Of a stretch of 64,000 bases of DNA, positions 1 through 8,121 are shown piece by piece (the first letter of the stretch is position 1; the number at the start of each line of letters is the position of its first letter). The notes under the pieces are model-generated. The model had not been told where the DNA came from, did not search any database, and saw only the letters and a program-made list of their open reading frames with translations. Made by a program: the position numbers and the translations under genes. The stretch is taken from the NCBI GenBank assembly GCA_016432585.1, contig CP066696.1:248001-312000 (forward strand). The letters are read 5' to 3'. This stretch comes from Candidatus Saccharibacteria bacterium (GTDB lineage: Bacteria > Patescibacteriota > Saccharimonadia > Saccharimonadales > Saccharimonadaceae).

Positions 1-884
1 TGAAAAAGACAGTCATTCCTCCTCGCCCCGTATCGCGTGAAGGGGTAATGATCGGACGTACTGCTGCTGCGGCGCCTGCACCAGATGTTTCAGTAAGCGA
101 TGATACGCCACAAACTGAAGCTCCTGTAGCTATAGAAACACCAGCCACGGAACCAACAGCTTCGAATAATGAATGGCCTGATCCACTAGAAATGGCAGAT
201 TTCAAAGCACCAGCTGCTCCACAAATGACGAACGATAACCTGGCGGCAGATCTTCTGGCCGAAGCCGACAAGGCGGAGCATGAAGAAAAAACAGATGGTG
301 CCACACCACCACTTACCTCGCCGTTTCTTTCGGGCGCTAAAGTAGAAAAAAGACCTCTTGGTAGCGCCGCTCCTACATATACCGAGGATGCGCCAACGGC
401 TGAAAAAGAGGACAAGACGGTCGATGACCCCGATGCGCAACTTCCGGCGTCACCAAGTGACACGCCAGTACAGCTTCCCGAGGAGCTTCAGGGTGATCTC
501 ATGGCTATCGAGGCAGATACACACATGGGTGTGCCTAAAACCGACGAATCACACCCTGTGACACCCGTAGAGGCGTTGCCTGAAGAGAAGACTGAACCTG
601 AACCAGTGGTCGCTAAAGAAGAGAAGCCAAAAGAAAAGGCGAGCGAGCCAACAAGCGAGCGAACTGTTCCTACTGGTCCTGTGTCTATTCCGCAACAATA
701 CCGCGAAGAACCTAGTACGACCGATCAAAAGGCTGGCACCATCTATGACACCGACTCATATCACAAGCCTCTTGCTCACCCTGCTAAAAAGAAGCCGGGT
801 TGGACATGGGTGATTGCTATTATCGTTATATTGATCGTTGGTGCCGGTGGTGGTGCCGCGTTGTACTTCCTCGGTATCGTATAG
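1..884 (+). CDS. Tail-anchored acidic/proline-rich protein, 5' end at window edge
   Basis: The frame is open to the first base. The window starts with tgaaaaag, so an ATG one base before the window would give MKKTVIPPRPVSREG ahead of the internal Met at 48. The start is therefore outside the window or just at its edge. About 255 residues are low-complexity and rich in Ala, Pro, Glu and Thr, and probably disordered. They are followed by a Lys-rich stretch and one C-terminal membrane helix (GWTWVIAIIVILIVGAGGGA and beyond) ending in LGIV. This predicts a C-terminally anchored membrane protein with a long cytoplasmic arm. No family is recognised. The downstream helicase gene begins 18 bases after the stop from its own -10 box. 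Confidence 0.6.
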   Translation, partial: KKTVIPPRPVSREGVMIGRTAAAAPAPDVSVSDDTPQTEAPVAIETPATEPTASNNEWPDPLEMADFKAPAAPQMTNDNLAADLLAEADKAEHEEKTDGATPPLTSPFLSGAKVEKRPLGSAAPTYTEDAPTAEKEDKTVDDPDAQLPASPSDTPVQLPEELQGDLMAIEADTHMGVPKTDESHPVTPVEALPEEKTEPEPVVAKEEKPKEKASEPTSERTVPTGPVSIPQQYREEPSTTDQKAGTIYDTDSYHKPLAHPAKKKPGWTWVIAIIVILIVGAGGGAALYFLGIV

Positions 885-902
885 TTCGGTATACTAGAGA
901 TA

Positions 903-3020
903 ATGGATTTACTTAAAGACCTCAATCCCGCGCAGGCTGACGCGGTAAAAACGACGTCCGGCCCGCTTCTTATTTTGGCGGGTGCGGGCAGTGGCAAGAC
1001 AAAAACCTTGACGCACCGAATAGCATATTTGATTGCAAACGAAGGTGTATGGCCAAACGAAATATTAGCCGTAACGTTTACGAACAAAGCCGCTAAAGAA
1101 ATGCGCGAGCGTCTGGGGCATTTATTGCAGCAAGACGGTAGCGCCAGGCAATTTATGCCCTGGATGGGGACATTTCACGGTATTTGTGTGCGGCTGCTTC
1201 GTATGGACGGCGACAAAATCGGCATATCGCCAAACTACGTCATTTACGACGAAGACGATCGCCAAGGTCTCATAAAGCAGGCTATGAAACAGCTGTCGAT
1301 TACCGACAAGCAAATCAAACCGCGCGCAGTAAGTAGTGCGATTTCAAATGCAAAAAACGAACTTCGATCGCCCGAGGAATTTGCCGCGCATGCTAACTAT
1401 CCGTTCGAAAAAGAAGTTGCCAAGATCTATACGCTTTACGAAAAGATGCGCATCGAGGCTGGCGCGCTCGACTTTGACGACCTGCTAATAGAGGCGGTCC
1501 GCTTATTCCGCGATCACCCAGAAGTTCGTGCAAAATGGCGTACGCAGTTCAAGCACATTCTTATCGATGAGTACCAGGACACGAACGCCGCGCAGTACGC
1601 AATCGTTAAAAGTCTTGTCGGCGAAACACGTAATATTTGTGTTGTGGGCGACGACTGGCAATCTATTTATAGCTGGCGAGGGGCTGATTTTACGAATATT
1701 TTGAACTTTGAGCGGGACTTTCCTGGGGCAAAAATCGTGAAACTCGAACAAAACTACAGAAGTACAGGCTCAATCCTTGAGGCCGCGCATAGTGTTATCA
1801 CTAAAAACGTGCAACGATCCGAAAAAAAGCTTTGGACAGCCGAGCCTGCGGGCGCGCCCGTGCAGGTTCACCCTGTGTACGATGAAAGCGAAGAGGCGTA
1901 CATGGTTGCCAGCCGAATCAACGCGCAGGCAAGTATCGGTGCGCGCAAATATGGTGATTTTGCCGTGCTGTACCGTATGAACTCGCAAAGTTACACTCTA
2001 GAGCGAGCGCTGTTGCAGCACAGGATACCGTATCAAATTGTGGGCGGTGTACGTTTTTATGATCGTAAAGAAATTAAAGATGTTATTGCGTATCTTCGTT
2101 TGTTATATCAGCCGAACGACCGCATGAGTTTTAGTCGTATTGTGAATATTCCGACGCGTGGAATCGGCGCGACAAGCCTCGAGAAGTTTCTTACGTGGCA
2201 GGCAACAAGTGGATTTGATATTATTTCAGCGCTTATCAATGTCGAACAAACGTCTAGCCTTACGCCTCGTGCAAAAATGGCGTTCGCCCGGCTGGGTGAT
2301 CTGCTACGGGGGTTGCAGGCAAAGTTGCAGTCCGATAAATCTCCGACAGATATCATTGAATCGCTTATCGAAAAAACAGGCTACCGCGATTTTATTTTAG
2401 ATGGCACTCCGCAGGCTGAAGAGCGCGAAGCAAACATTGGGTCGCTGGTTTCTGACGCCAAGGCCTTTGCGACGCTGCCCGATTTTCTCGAGGAAGTCGC
2501 ATTGATGTCGAGTGCCGATACAAGTAGTAACGAGCAAAAAGTAACGCTCATGACAATCCACGCAGCAAAAGGACTCGAGTTTCCAGTGGTGTTCATGGTG
2601 GGTATGGAAGAGGGGGTATTCCCAACAGCGCGCGTGTACGAGGCTGGTCCGAACGAACTCGAGGAAGAGCGCAGGCTTTGTTATGTGGGCATGACCCGCG
2701 CCCGTGAAGAGTTGCATCTTAGCTACGCGCAAAGCCGTTTACAGTTTGGACAGCGTGGCTACAACCCGGCATCACGCTTTTTGGCAGATATGGGCCATGA
2801 AGTAGCCGAAGCGCCAGCTGTGTCGTTTACGGCTAAAAATACCGGTGAATACGATGAATTTAGCGATGTGCCGGCATTTGATATTGGCGATAGTGTTCGT
2901 TCGGCACAGTTCGGTATTGGCGAGATAGTCGATATCGACGGAATGGCCGTAACGATTGAATTTGCATCGGGCCAAACGAAGAAGTTGAACGTCGAGTACG
3001 CTCGTCTTGAAAAAATCTAA
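903..3020 (+). CDS. pcrA: ATP-dependent DNA helicase UvrD/PcrA
   Basis: Superfamily 1A 3'-5' DNA helicase used in nucleotide excision repair, replication restart and removal of proteins from DNA. Walker A AGAGSGKT lies at residues 26-33, the Q motif LNPAQADAV at about 8, Walker B LIDEYQDTN at about 219, motif III VVGDDWQSIYSWRG at about 247, and motif V/VI residues VTLMTIHAAKGLEF and YVGMTRAREEL near the C-terminal third. The tail after residue 660 (SAQFGIGEIVDIDG) matches the Tudor-like C-terminal domain of PcrA, favouring PcrA over Rep. At 705 residues the length is normal. A -10 box TATACT at 890-895 lies 7 bases before the ATG with no Shine-Dalgarno, so a leaderless transcript is inferred. 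uvrA, uvrC and ligA also lie in the window. Confidence 0.95.
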   Translation: MDLLKDLNPAQADAVKTTSGPLLILAGAGSGKTKTLTHRIAYLIANEGVWPNEILAVTFTNKAAKEMRERLGHLLQQDGSARQFMPWMGTFHGICVRLLRMDGDKIGISPNYVIYDEDDRQGLIKQAMKQLSITDKQIKPRAVSSAISNAKNELRSPEEFAAHANYPFEKEVAKIYTLYEKMRIEAGALDFDDLLIEAVRLFRDHPEVRAKWRTQFKHILIDEYQDTNAAQYAIVKSLVGETRNICVVGDDWQSIYSWRGADFTNILNFERDFPGAKIVKLEQNYRSTGSILEAAHSVITKNVQRSEKKLWTAEPAGAPVQVHPVYDESEEAYMVASRINAQASIGARKYGDFAVLYRMNSQSYTLERALLQHRIPYQIVGGVRFYDRKEIKDVIAYLRLLYQPNDRMSFSRIVNIPTRGIGATSLEKFLTWQATSGFDIISALINVEQTSSLTPRAKMAFARLGDLLRGLQAKLQSDKSPTDIIESLIEKTGYRDFILDGTPQAEEREANIGSLVSDAKAFATLPDFLEEVALMSSADTSSNEQKVTLMTIHAAKGLEFPVVFMVGMEEGVFPTARVYEAGPNELEEERRLCYVGMTRAREELHLSYAQSRLQFGQRGYNPASRFLADMGHEVAEAPAVSFTAKNTGEYDEFSDVPAFDIGDSVRSAQFGIGEIVDIDGMAVTIEFASGQTKKLNVEYARLEKI

Positions 3021-3087
3021 TTGACAAAACTATAATTCAATAGCAAAATACACTTTGTCAGTGCCATTTTACTGGGAGGTGTTCGTT

Positions 3088-3339
3088 ATGGCCGATGTGT
3101 CGGTCGAGGAACTGCTGGGCATGCCCGAACTGGGCGACCGGCAGGGTACGTTCGTACTGCACGCCTACTACTGCGCTGTCAACCAGCCGCAGCAGTGCGT
3201 GTACATCACCACCAACACCCGCCCGTCGCCGGGCCGGTCGGCCTGCGTGGTGCACGGCGCTGCGTCCATGCGGAAGGCAGACGTCATCAGCGTGGGCGGC
3301 GTGAACCACCGCAAGGATCGGCCCGAGTGGTCTAGCTGA
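3088..3339 (+). CDS. Small GC-rich unknown protein (83 aa)
   Basis: Not recognised. The start at 3088 (MADVSVEELL) is chosen over the earlier in-frame GTG at 3061 and other upstream triplets because GGGAGG sits 8 bases before it. The protein has a short acidic N-terminus and a Cys-containing centre (YYCAVNQPQQCVYI, then a third Cys in SACVVHG), and no membrane segment or signal peptide. All four Leu codons are CTG and both Ile codons ATC, in sharp contrast to the neighbouring helicase. A TATAAT at 3031-3036 with TTGAAA at 3007-3012 (18-base spacer) could be its promoter. Four strong hairpins follow the stop. It converges on another GC-rich gene. One of eight such genes here; foreign origin is an inference. 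Confidence 0.7.
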   Translation: MADVSVEELLGMPELGDRQGTFVLHAYYCAVNQPQQCVYITTNTRPSPGRSACVVHGAASMRKADVISVGGVNHRKDRPEWSS

Positions 3340-3389
3340 CGGGTATCCGTAAGAGGGCTAGTCATAGCTAATCTTGCGCATGCCCAGAT

Positions 3390-3478
3390 GACTCCACAGA
3401 GTCGTCGCCCTGCGCCGCTCAGTAATGACGGGTGGCGCAGGGTTGTGAATACGATTTAAAGGAGACGCCAAAGCGTCT
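3390..3478 (+). other. Three consecutive perfect hairpins downstream of the GC-rich gene
   Basis: GACTC/GAGTC (3390-3403, loop CACA), CCCTGCGCC/GGCGCAGGG (3408-3416 with 3434-3442) and AGACGC/GCGTCT (3463-3478, loop CAAA) follow each other before the large terminator at 3489. Together they make about 140 bases of structured 3' RNA, or a small RNA of their own. AAAGGAG at 3458-3464 resembles a Shine-Dalgarno site but leads to no ORF. Confidence 0.5.
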
Positions 3479-3488
3479 TAAAACTATC

Positions 3489-3533
3489 GGCCGTCCGCCG
3501 CCTCAGGAATTCTGAGGTAGCGGACGGCCTTTT
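3489..3533. terminator. Bidirectional terminator between convergent GC-rich genes
   Basis: GGCCGTCCGC (3489-3498) pairs perfectly with GCGGACGGCC (3520-3529), and an inner CCTCAG/CTGAGG extends the stem. TTTT follows on the plus strand and GATAGTTTT on the minus strand. It separates the 3088 plus gene from the 3549 minus gene. Confidence 0.85.
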
Positions 3534-3548
3534 GAAACAAGTGCAACC

Positions 3549-3722
3549 TCAGGCGGTGACTGCCATGCTGCGCCGCCATGCGTCGCGCTGAAGGTAGGGT
3601 GAAATCGATCGTCCGATCACCCAAGGCCCCAGCTTGCTTGCGCCGCGGATTGCCCGTCGGCCTCGCGCTGTTCTTGCAAGACGACGGTTGGCGCGTGCCA
3701 AAAGCCGATCATGATTCTTCAT
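3549..3722 (-). CDS. Small arginine-rich basic protein (57 aa)
   Basis: Reading the minus strand from 3722 gives MKNHDRLLARANRRLARTAR..., ending ...RRSMAVTA before a TGA at 3549-3551. AAGGAG stands 5 bases before the ATG, and a TTGACG-N17-TATGAT promoter lies upstream at 3800-3828, so it has a complete expression unit despite its size. About a quarter of the residues are Arg or Lys, and the predicted charge is strongly positive. It could bind nucleic acid or act as a membrane-active peptide, but no family is recognised. Codon use is GC-rich like the 3088 gene, with which it shares the terminator at 3489-3533. A 78-codon frame on the opposite strand (3578-3814) has no ribosome binding site and is treated as a shadow. 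Confidence 0.65.
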   Translation of the reverse strand: MKNHDRLLARANRRLARTARGRRAIRGASKLGPWVIGRSISPYLQRDAWRRSMAVTA

Positions 3723-3799
3723 GTCACTCCTTGTACGACCGTAACGAACTGTTCAGATCGTTACGCTGCTACGTAGTATCGTGCAAATGTTCGAAACAT

Positions 3800-3828
3800 A
3801 TCATATACCCATAAATCGCTTACGTCAA
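3800..3828 (-). promoter_or_regulatory. Sigma-70 type promoter for the 3549 minus gene
   Basis: On the minus strand TTGACG (3828-3823) and TATGAT (3805-3800) are separated by exactly 17 bases. The predicted leader is about 70 bases and carries the AAGGAG site. Confidence 0.7.
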
Positions 3829-3868
3829 TTAAACAGTGGGCAAACTACCCAAACCCTGGTATTTTTGA

Positions 3869-3912
3869 TATACTTTTTCTATGTAGCGCCATGTGAGGTG
3901 TTGCCCTAATTT
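3869..3912 (+). promoter_or_regulatory. -10 box and short leader with two start-stop elements
   Basis: TATACT at 3869-3874 would start transcription near 3881, where the sequence is ATGTAG (start then stop). A second start-stop, ATGTGA, lies at 3891-3896. GAGGTG (3895-3900) is 12 bases before the ATG of the RpfB-like gene at 3913. Confidence 0.4.
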
Positions 3913-5097
3913 ATGAAGAGTATAACCAAAAAATCTTCCACGCCGGTAGGCATAGTCGTTGCTGTGCTCTTGCTTGCTATTGTCGTACTTGGCAGTATTG
4001 TTTCTTCGTATGCCCAGGCGGCGTCACCATCGCTTTCTGCAGGTCAGCGCCTCATTACTGTCCACGATCGTGGTCGCGACAGGGGTATTCTTACTCATGC
4101 TACGACGCTTCGGGCCGCATTTGAGGAAGCGGATATCACGATTGATCCAAACGATACGGTCGAACCTGGGCTCGATGATGAACTGGTGGCAACTAATTAC
4201 GATGTTAATATTTACCGTGCACGCCCAGTAACGATTATCGACGGTGCTGTTCGCGAAAAAGTAATGTCGCCATATCAAACCGCCAAACAAATCGCTAAAC
4301 AGGCAAATATTACCCTTCACGACGAAGATACGGCAACGCTTAGCGCAAGTACCGACATGGTTAGCCAGGGCGCGGGCGTACAGCTGCATGTTACTCGTGC
4401 GACATCATTTAAATTGGTGCTGTATGGTAACGAAACAACTGCCTATACCCAACAAAAAACGGTTGGGGATATGCTCAATGAAAAGGGGATTGTTGTTGGC
4501 GTTGGCGATACACTCTCACAACCGCTTACTGCCGAAATTCACGAGGGCATGAAAGTAGAGCTATGGCGTAACGGTAAGCAAACGGTGACGAAAAAAGAGA
4601 AGATCGCGTTTCCTATCGAACAAATCCAGGACGCTGACCGTGAAGTTGGCTACAAAAAAATCACTACGCCGGGCGTAAAGGGCGTAAAGTCTGTTACCTA
4701 CGAAATTATCATGAAGAATGGTAAAGAGGTGAGTCGTAAAAAGATTCAGAGTGTCGTGCTTGAGAAGGCGCAAAAGCAGGTAGAGATTGTGGGTGCAAAG
4801 GTCGAAGGTCCTGAAGAAATCATGTCAAAGATTCGTTCCGCCGCCGCAGCCAAAGGTATTGACGCTCAGCGCGTATTGCTAATTGCCCGATGTGAGAGTG
4901 GATTCAACCCTCGTTCTGATAGCGGGTTTTATAAAGGACTCTTCCAGCACGATCCAAATTACTGGCCTAGTCGAGCGGCGCGTTACGGCTTTGCCGGAGC
5001 TTCATACTTTGATGTAGATGCTCAGATAGGCGTTTCAACAAGCATGATGGCTGGCGGTGGCTGGTCGCACTGGGGCTGTGACCCGGGACCTCAATAG
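3913..5097 (+). CDS. RpfB-like secreted muralytic protein (DUF348-G5-transglycosylase)
   Basis: A membrane-anchored or secreted peptidoglycan hydrolase, probably acting on its own wall or that of a host bacterium. Residues 13-36 form an N-terminal hydrophobic segment ending in SYAQA. Three DUF348/YabE-type repeats follow (roughly 48-90, 102-150, 163-205; each carries an 'L..LT..TTLRAAFEEADI'-like core), then a G5 domain at about 215-292, and a C-terminal lysozyme-like domain from about 305 (LLIARCESGFNPRSDSG..GLFQ). The Glu in CESGFNP fits the catalytic Glu of the SLT/resuscitation-promoting-factor fold. The layout matches actinobacterial RpfB and firmicute YabE. It ends one base before rsmA, so the two are likely co-transcribed. 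Substrate and target cell are not shown by the sequence. Confidence 0.85.
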   Translation: MKSITKKSSTPVGIVVAVLLLAIVVLGSIVSSYAQAASPSLSAGQRLITVHDRGRDRGILTHATTLRAAFEEADITIDPNDTVEPGLDDELVATNYDVNIYRARPVTIIDGAVREKVMSPYQTAKQIAKQANITLHDEDTATLSASTDMVSQGAGVQLHVTRATSFKLVLYGNETTAYTQQKTVGDMLNEKGIVVGVGDTLSQPLTAEIHEGMKVELWRNGKQTVTKKEKIAFPIEQIQDADREVGYKKITTPGVKGVKSVTYEIIMKNGKEVSRKKIQSVVLEKAQKQVEIVGAKVEGPEEIMSKIRSAAAAKGIDAQRVLLIARCESGFNPRSDSGFYKGLFQHDPNYWPSRAARYGFAGASYFDVDAQIGVSTSMMAGGGWSHWGCDPGPQ

Positions 5098-5098
5098 A

Positions 5099-5869
5099 AT
5101 GGCCGGTCCGAATAAATCTCTAGGCCAGCACTGGCTCCGCGATCGCGGAGTTCTTGCTCATATTGCCGATTGTGCCGACGTGCAAAAAACCGATACGGTG
5201 CTTGAAATCGGCCCGGGTCTTGGCACCCTTACCAGCGAACTGCTTCGTCGCAGCGAAAAAGTGGTGGCGGTAGAGTTCGACGAAGCTTTGGCGCGTAAGT
5301 TGCCGGCTCAGTTTCCTGGTAAAAACCTAGAAGTTATTCAAAGTGATATTCTATCGTTTGATCTTTCGGGTATGCCTGCTGGTTACAAGGTTGTAGCGAA
5401 TGTTCCCTATTACATTACGAGTAAAATCGTTCAGCTGCTTATGACTGCCGAAAACAAGCCATCGATTGCAGTGTTGCTCGTGCAAAAAGAGGTTGCCGAA
5501 CGTCTCGCGGCAAAGCCTGGCGATATGAGTATTTTGGCTATTAGCGCACAGATTTTTGCCGAGGTAACGCTAGGTGATATTGTGCCTGCTGCTATGTTTA
5601 CGCCGCCACCAAAGGTGGATTCACAGGTGGTCATATTAAAACTTCGCGATAAGCCGTTTCTTAGCGATATTTCAGAAAAAGAATTCTTTCGCGTGGTAAA
5701 AGCTGGATTTTCGGCAAAACGAAAAAAACTTCGCAGTAGTTTGGCTGGTGGACTAGGTATCTCAAAAGACGAATCGGTGGCGCTTTTGCAAAAGGCTGGT
5801 GTTAACCCCGAGGCCCGTGCCGAGAGTTTACGCCTCGAGGAGTGGGCGGCGCTTGCGAGGGTCGCATGA
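5099..5869 (+). CDS. rsmA: 16S rRNA dimethyladenosine transferase RsmA (KsgA)
   Basis: Dimethylates two adjacent adenines in helix 45 of 16S rRNA using S-adenosylmethionine. The start MAGPNKSLGQHWL at 5099 is used because NKSLGQHWL is the usual N-terminus of the family; an in-frame ATG at 5057 lies inside the upstream gene. The SAM motif VLEIGPGLGTLT lies near residue 45 and the catalytic NVPYYI (family NLPYYI) near 101. At 256 residues the length is normal. It begins one base after the RpfB-like stop and overlaps the next gene by four bases (ATGA at 5866-5869), so all three probably form an operon. Confidence 0.95.
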   Translation: MAGPNKSLGQHWLRDRGVLAHIADCADVQKTDTVLEIGPGLGTLTSELLRRSEKVVAVEFDEALARKLPAQFPGKNLEVIQSDILSFDLSGMPAGYKVVANVPYYITSKIVQLLMTAENKPSIAVLLVQKEVAERLAAKPGDMSILAISAQIFAEVTLGDIVPAAMFTPPPKVDSQVVILKLRDKPFLSDISEKEFFRVVKAGFSAKRKKLRSSLAGGLGISKDESVALLQKAGVNPEARAESLRLEEWAALARVA

Positions 5870-6591
5870 TCGCATCTGACCAACCTACTATTTTTGGCAA
5901 AGAAATCATTGCCGCAGTTTCATCGGTAAGCGATGGTAATATGAAATTTGGTATCGAGAATGACGATGTTTTAAAAAACAGGCAGGTATTTTTAGAGAAT
6001 CTTGGTATCGACCTAAAAAATACCACCCTTGTGACTATCGACTATTCACCCGCTGCAAATTACACGCAGTATCGTACGCTAAACGACAGCGAAAAAGCAG
6101 GGGGTATGTTTGCGCCAGATTCCGAAACCATAGCCGATGCGCTTGTGGTGACAAAGCCTGGCCATGCGCTTTTCTTGCCCCTTGCTGATTGTGTTGGGGT
6201 TATTTTGCATGACGCAGTAAAAGGTGTTTTGATGGTATCGCATGTTGGTCGCCATAGTGCCGAGGTAGACGGGGCGAAAAAGAGCGTCCACTATCTTATG
6301 GATTCGTTTGCGTCGCGTCCTGCTGATATCCGCGCTTGGTTAAGTCCTGCTGTCGGTAAAGCAAGTTATCCGGTTCATGCCTTGGGCGATAAAGGTTTGC
6401 ACGAGATAATTGTTGAACAGCTTCTGGGCGCCGGCTTACGTCAGGAGAATATAGAGGTAAGCGCGGTTGATACCGCCCGTGATAAGAACTACTTTTCACA
6501 CAGCGAGTATCTTGCCGGAAATCGTGACAGCAAGGGTCGTTTTGCTGTTGTTGCTATGATGATGGGCGAGCAGGGTGAGCCTGCTGCTTAG
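5866..6591 (+). CDS. YfiH/LACC1-family (polyphenol oxidase domain) protein
   Basis: A multi-copper-oxidase-like fold family now associated with purine nucleoside phosphorylase/adenosine deaminase activity. The start MIASDQPT at 5866 overlaps the rsmA stop (ATGA); an upstream in-frame ATG at 5842 lies inside rsmA. The family Cys is in LPLADCVGVILHD, and HVGRHSAEVDG carries the conserved His (usually H.GWRG; here GRHS). A second conserved region, AWLSPAVGKASYPV, corresponds to the family (I/G)GP.I....YEV block. At 241 residues the length is typical. Translational coupling to rsmA is likely. The exact substrate is unknown in this lineage. Confidence 0.8.
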   Translation: MIASDQPTIFGKEIIAAVSSVSDGNMKFGIENDDVLKNRQVFLENLGIDLKNTTLVTIDYSPAANYTQYRTLNDSEKAGGMFAPDSETIADALVVTKPGHALFLPLADCVGVILHDAVKGVLMVSHVGRHSAEVDGAKKSVHYLMDSFASRPADIRAWLSPAVGKASYPVHALGDKGLHEIIVEQLLGAGLRQENIEVSAVDTARDKNYFSHSEYLAGNRDSKGRFAVVAMMMGEQGEPAA

Positions 6592-6627
6592 AATACTCTT
6601 TATTATCTGATACACTAGAAAGTAACT

Positions 6628-8121
6628 ATGGGAAAAAAATTATACATAACCACTGCAATCCCTTATGTCAATGGCACGCCGCACATTGGCAATGCTCTTG
6701 ATTACCTGCTTGCCGATATTTGGACCCGCTACCAAAAGCAGAACGGACGTGATGTTCGCTTTCAGGTTGGTACCGACGAGCATGGAAACAAAATAGCTGC
6801 AAAAGCTACCGAACTTGGCCTAACGCCAAAAGAATACACCGACAAAATGTATGGCAACTTCGAGCTTTTAATGAAAAAAGTCGGAGCAGGTTATACCGAT
6901 TTTATCCGCACTACCGACCCCCATCACGAAGGCGCCGTGCAGTTTATTTGGCAAAAACTTCAACCATATATTTACAAGGGTAGCTACGACGGCTGGTACT
7001 GTATGGGCCACGAGGCGTTCTTTACCGATAAAGAGGTGGAGGCGACAAACGGTGTTTGTCCCGATCATCAAACGCAGTACGAACATGTTACCGAAGAAAA
7101 CTACTATCTAAAAACCAGTGCCTTTACCGATAAAATTCGCGACGCAATTACCAGTGGTCACATGGAAATCGTACCCGAATATCGCGCCAAGGAATTCCTT
7201 GAAATGATAAAGGACGGTGTTCAAGACGTCAGTATCTCGCGCCCGAACAAGCACCTTAGCTGGGGAGTAAGCGTTCCTGGCGATCACGAACAGATTATGT
7301 ACGTGTGGCTCGACGCGTTGGCGAACTATATTACCATTTTGGGTTACCCAGACCGCGAAGGTTGGCAAGAATACTGGCCAGCCGATGTTCAGGTGATTGG
7401 TAAAGATATTCTGCGTTTCCATGCAGGCATTTGGCCGGCGATGCTTTTGGGCCTTGATCTTCCGCTTCCTAAAAAACTGCTTGTTCATGGGTTTGTAAAC
7501 GTAGGCGGTGCCAAAATGAGCAAGACTGTCGGCAATGTTGTTGACCCTAGCCAGATTATCGATGAGTATGGTATCGACGCATTCCGTTATTTCTTCTCGC
7601 GCCATATCCCAACCCTCGACGACGGCGACTTTACCTGGGAGAAGTTCGAAAACGCCTACAACAACGAGCTCGGTAACGACTTGGGAAACCTAGTGTCGCG
7701 TGTTGCCAGCATGATATCGCGCTATCAAAGTGGCGTTATTGGTGACGCGCCAAAGGGTGATCACGATACAAAGCCATACTACGATGCAATGCATGAACTT
7801 CGCTTTAACCAGGCGATCGACGAAGTATGGGATACGATTCGCGAACTTAATCGCTATATCGAAATGGTAAAGCCGTGGGAAATTGCAAAACGTCGCGAAA
7901 CCGACCCAGATGCCGAAGCGCACCTTGCTGAAGTTTTAGGACAGGCCGTTGGAACATTACTGCAGGTTGCTGAACTTTTGGCGCCGTTCTTGCCAACAAC
8001 AGCCGAAAATATCAATAAGATATTTGGCACCGGTGTTGTTGTGCCTATCGAAGCCGTCGGGGGATTGTTCCCAAAGATATACAAACACACTGAAGACCCT
8101 CGTACTCGTCAGGAAAAGTAA
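6628..8121 (+). CDS. metG: Methionyl-tRNA synthetase
   Basis: Class I synthetase that charges tRNA-Met. The HIGH signature appears as HIGN at residues 19-22 and KMSKT at about 297-301. The connective-peptide region GWYCMGHEAFFTDKEV..GVCPDH retains two Cys but lacks a full four-Cys zinc knuckle, as in short bacterial MetRS forms. At 497 residues there is no C-terminal tRNA-binding (Trbp111) extension. The -10 box TACACT (6611-6616) is 11 bases before the ATG, with no strong Shine-Dalgarno. The stop overlaps the tatD start by one base (TAATG). Confidence 0.95.
   Translation: MGKKLYITTAIPYVNGTPHIGNALDYLLADIWTRYQKQNGRDVRFQVGTDEHGNKIAAKATELGLTPKEYTDKMYGNFELLMKKVGAGYTDFIRTTDPHHEGAVQFIWQKLQPYIYKGSYDGWYCMGHEAFFTDKEVEATNGVCPDHQTQYEHVTEENYYLKTSAFTDKIRDAITSGHMEIVPEYRAKEFLEMIKDGVQDVSISRPNKHLSWGVSVPGDHEQIMYVWLDALANYITILGYPDREGWQEYWPADVQVIGKDILRFHAGIWPAMLLGLDLPLPKKLLVHGFVNVGGAKMSKTVGNVVDPSQIIDEYGIDAFRYFFSRHIPTLDDGDFTWEKFENAYNNELGNDLGNLVSRVASMISRYQSGVIGDAPKGDHDTKPYYDAMHELRFNQAIDEVWDTIRELNRYIEMVKPWEIAKRRETDPDAEAHLAEVLGQAVGTLLQVAELLAPFLPTTAENINKIFGTGVVVPIEAVGGLFPKIYKHTEDPRTRQEK

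Noticed and set aside
3578-3814. 78-codon plus-strand frame
   Set aside because: It is antisense to the 57-aa minus gene, lacks a ribosome binding site, and its end runs into the AT-rich promoter region; the minus frame has SD, promoter and terminator.
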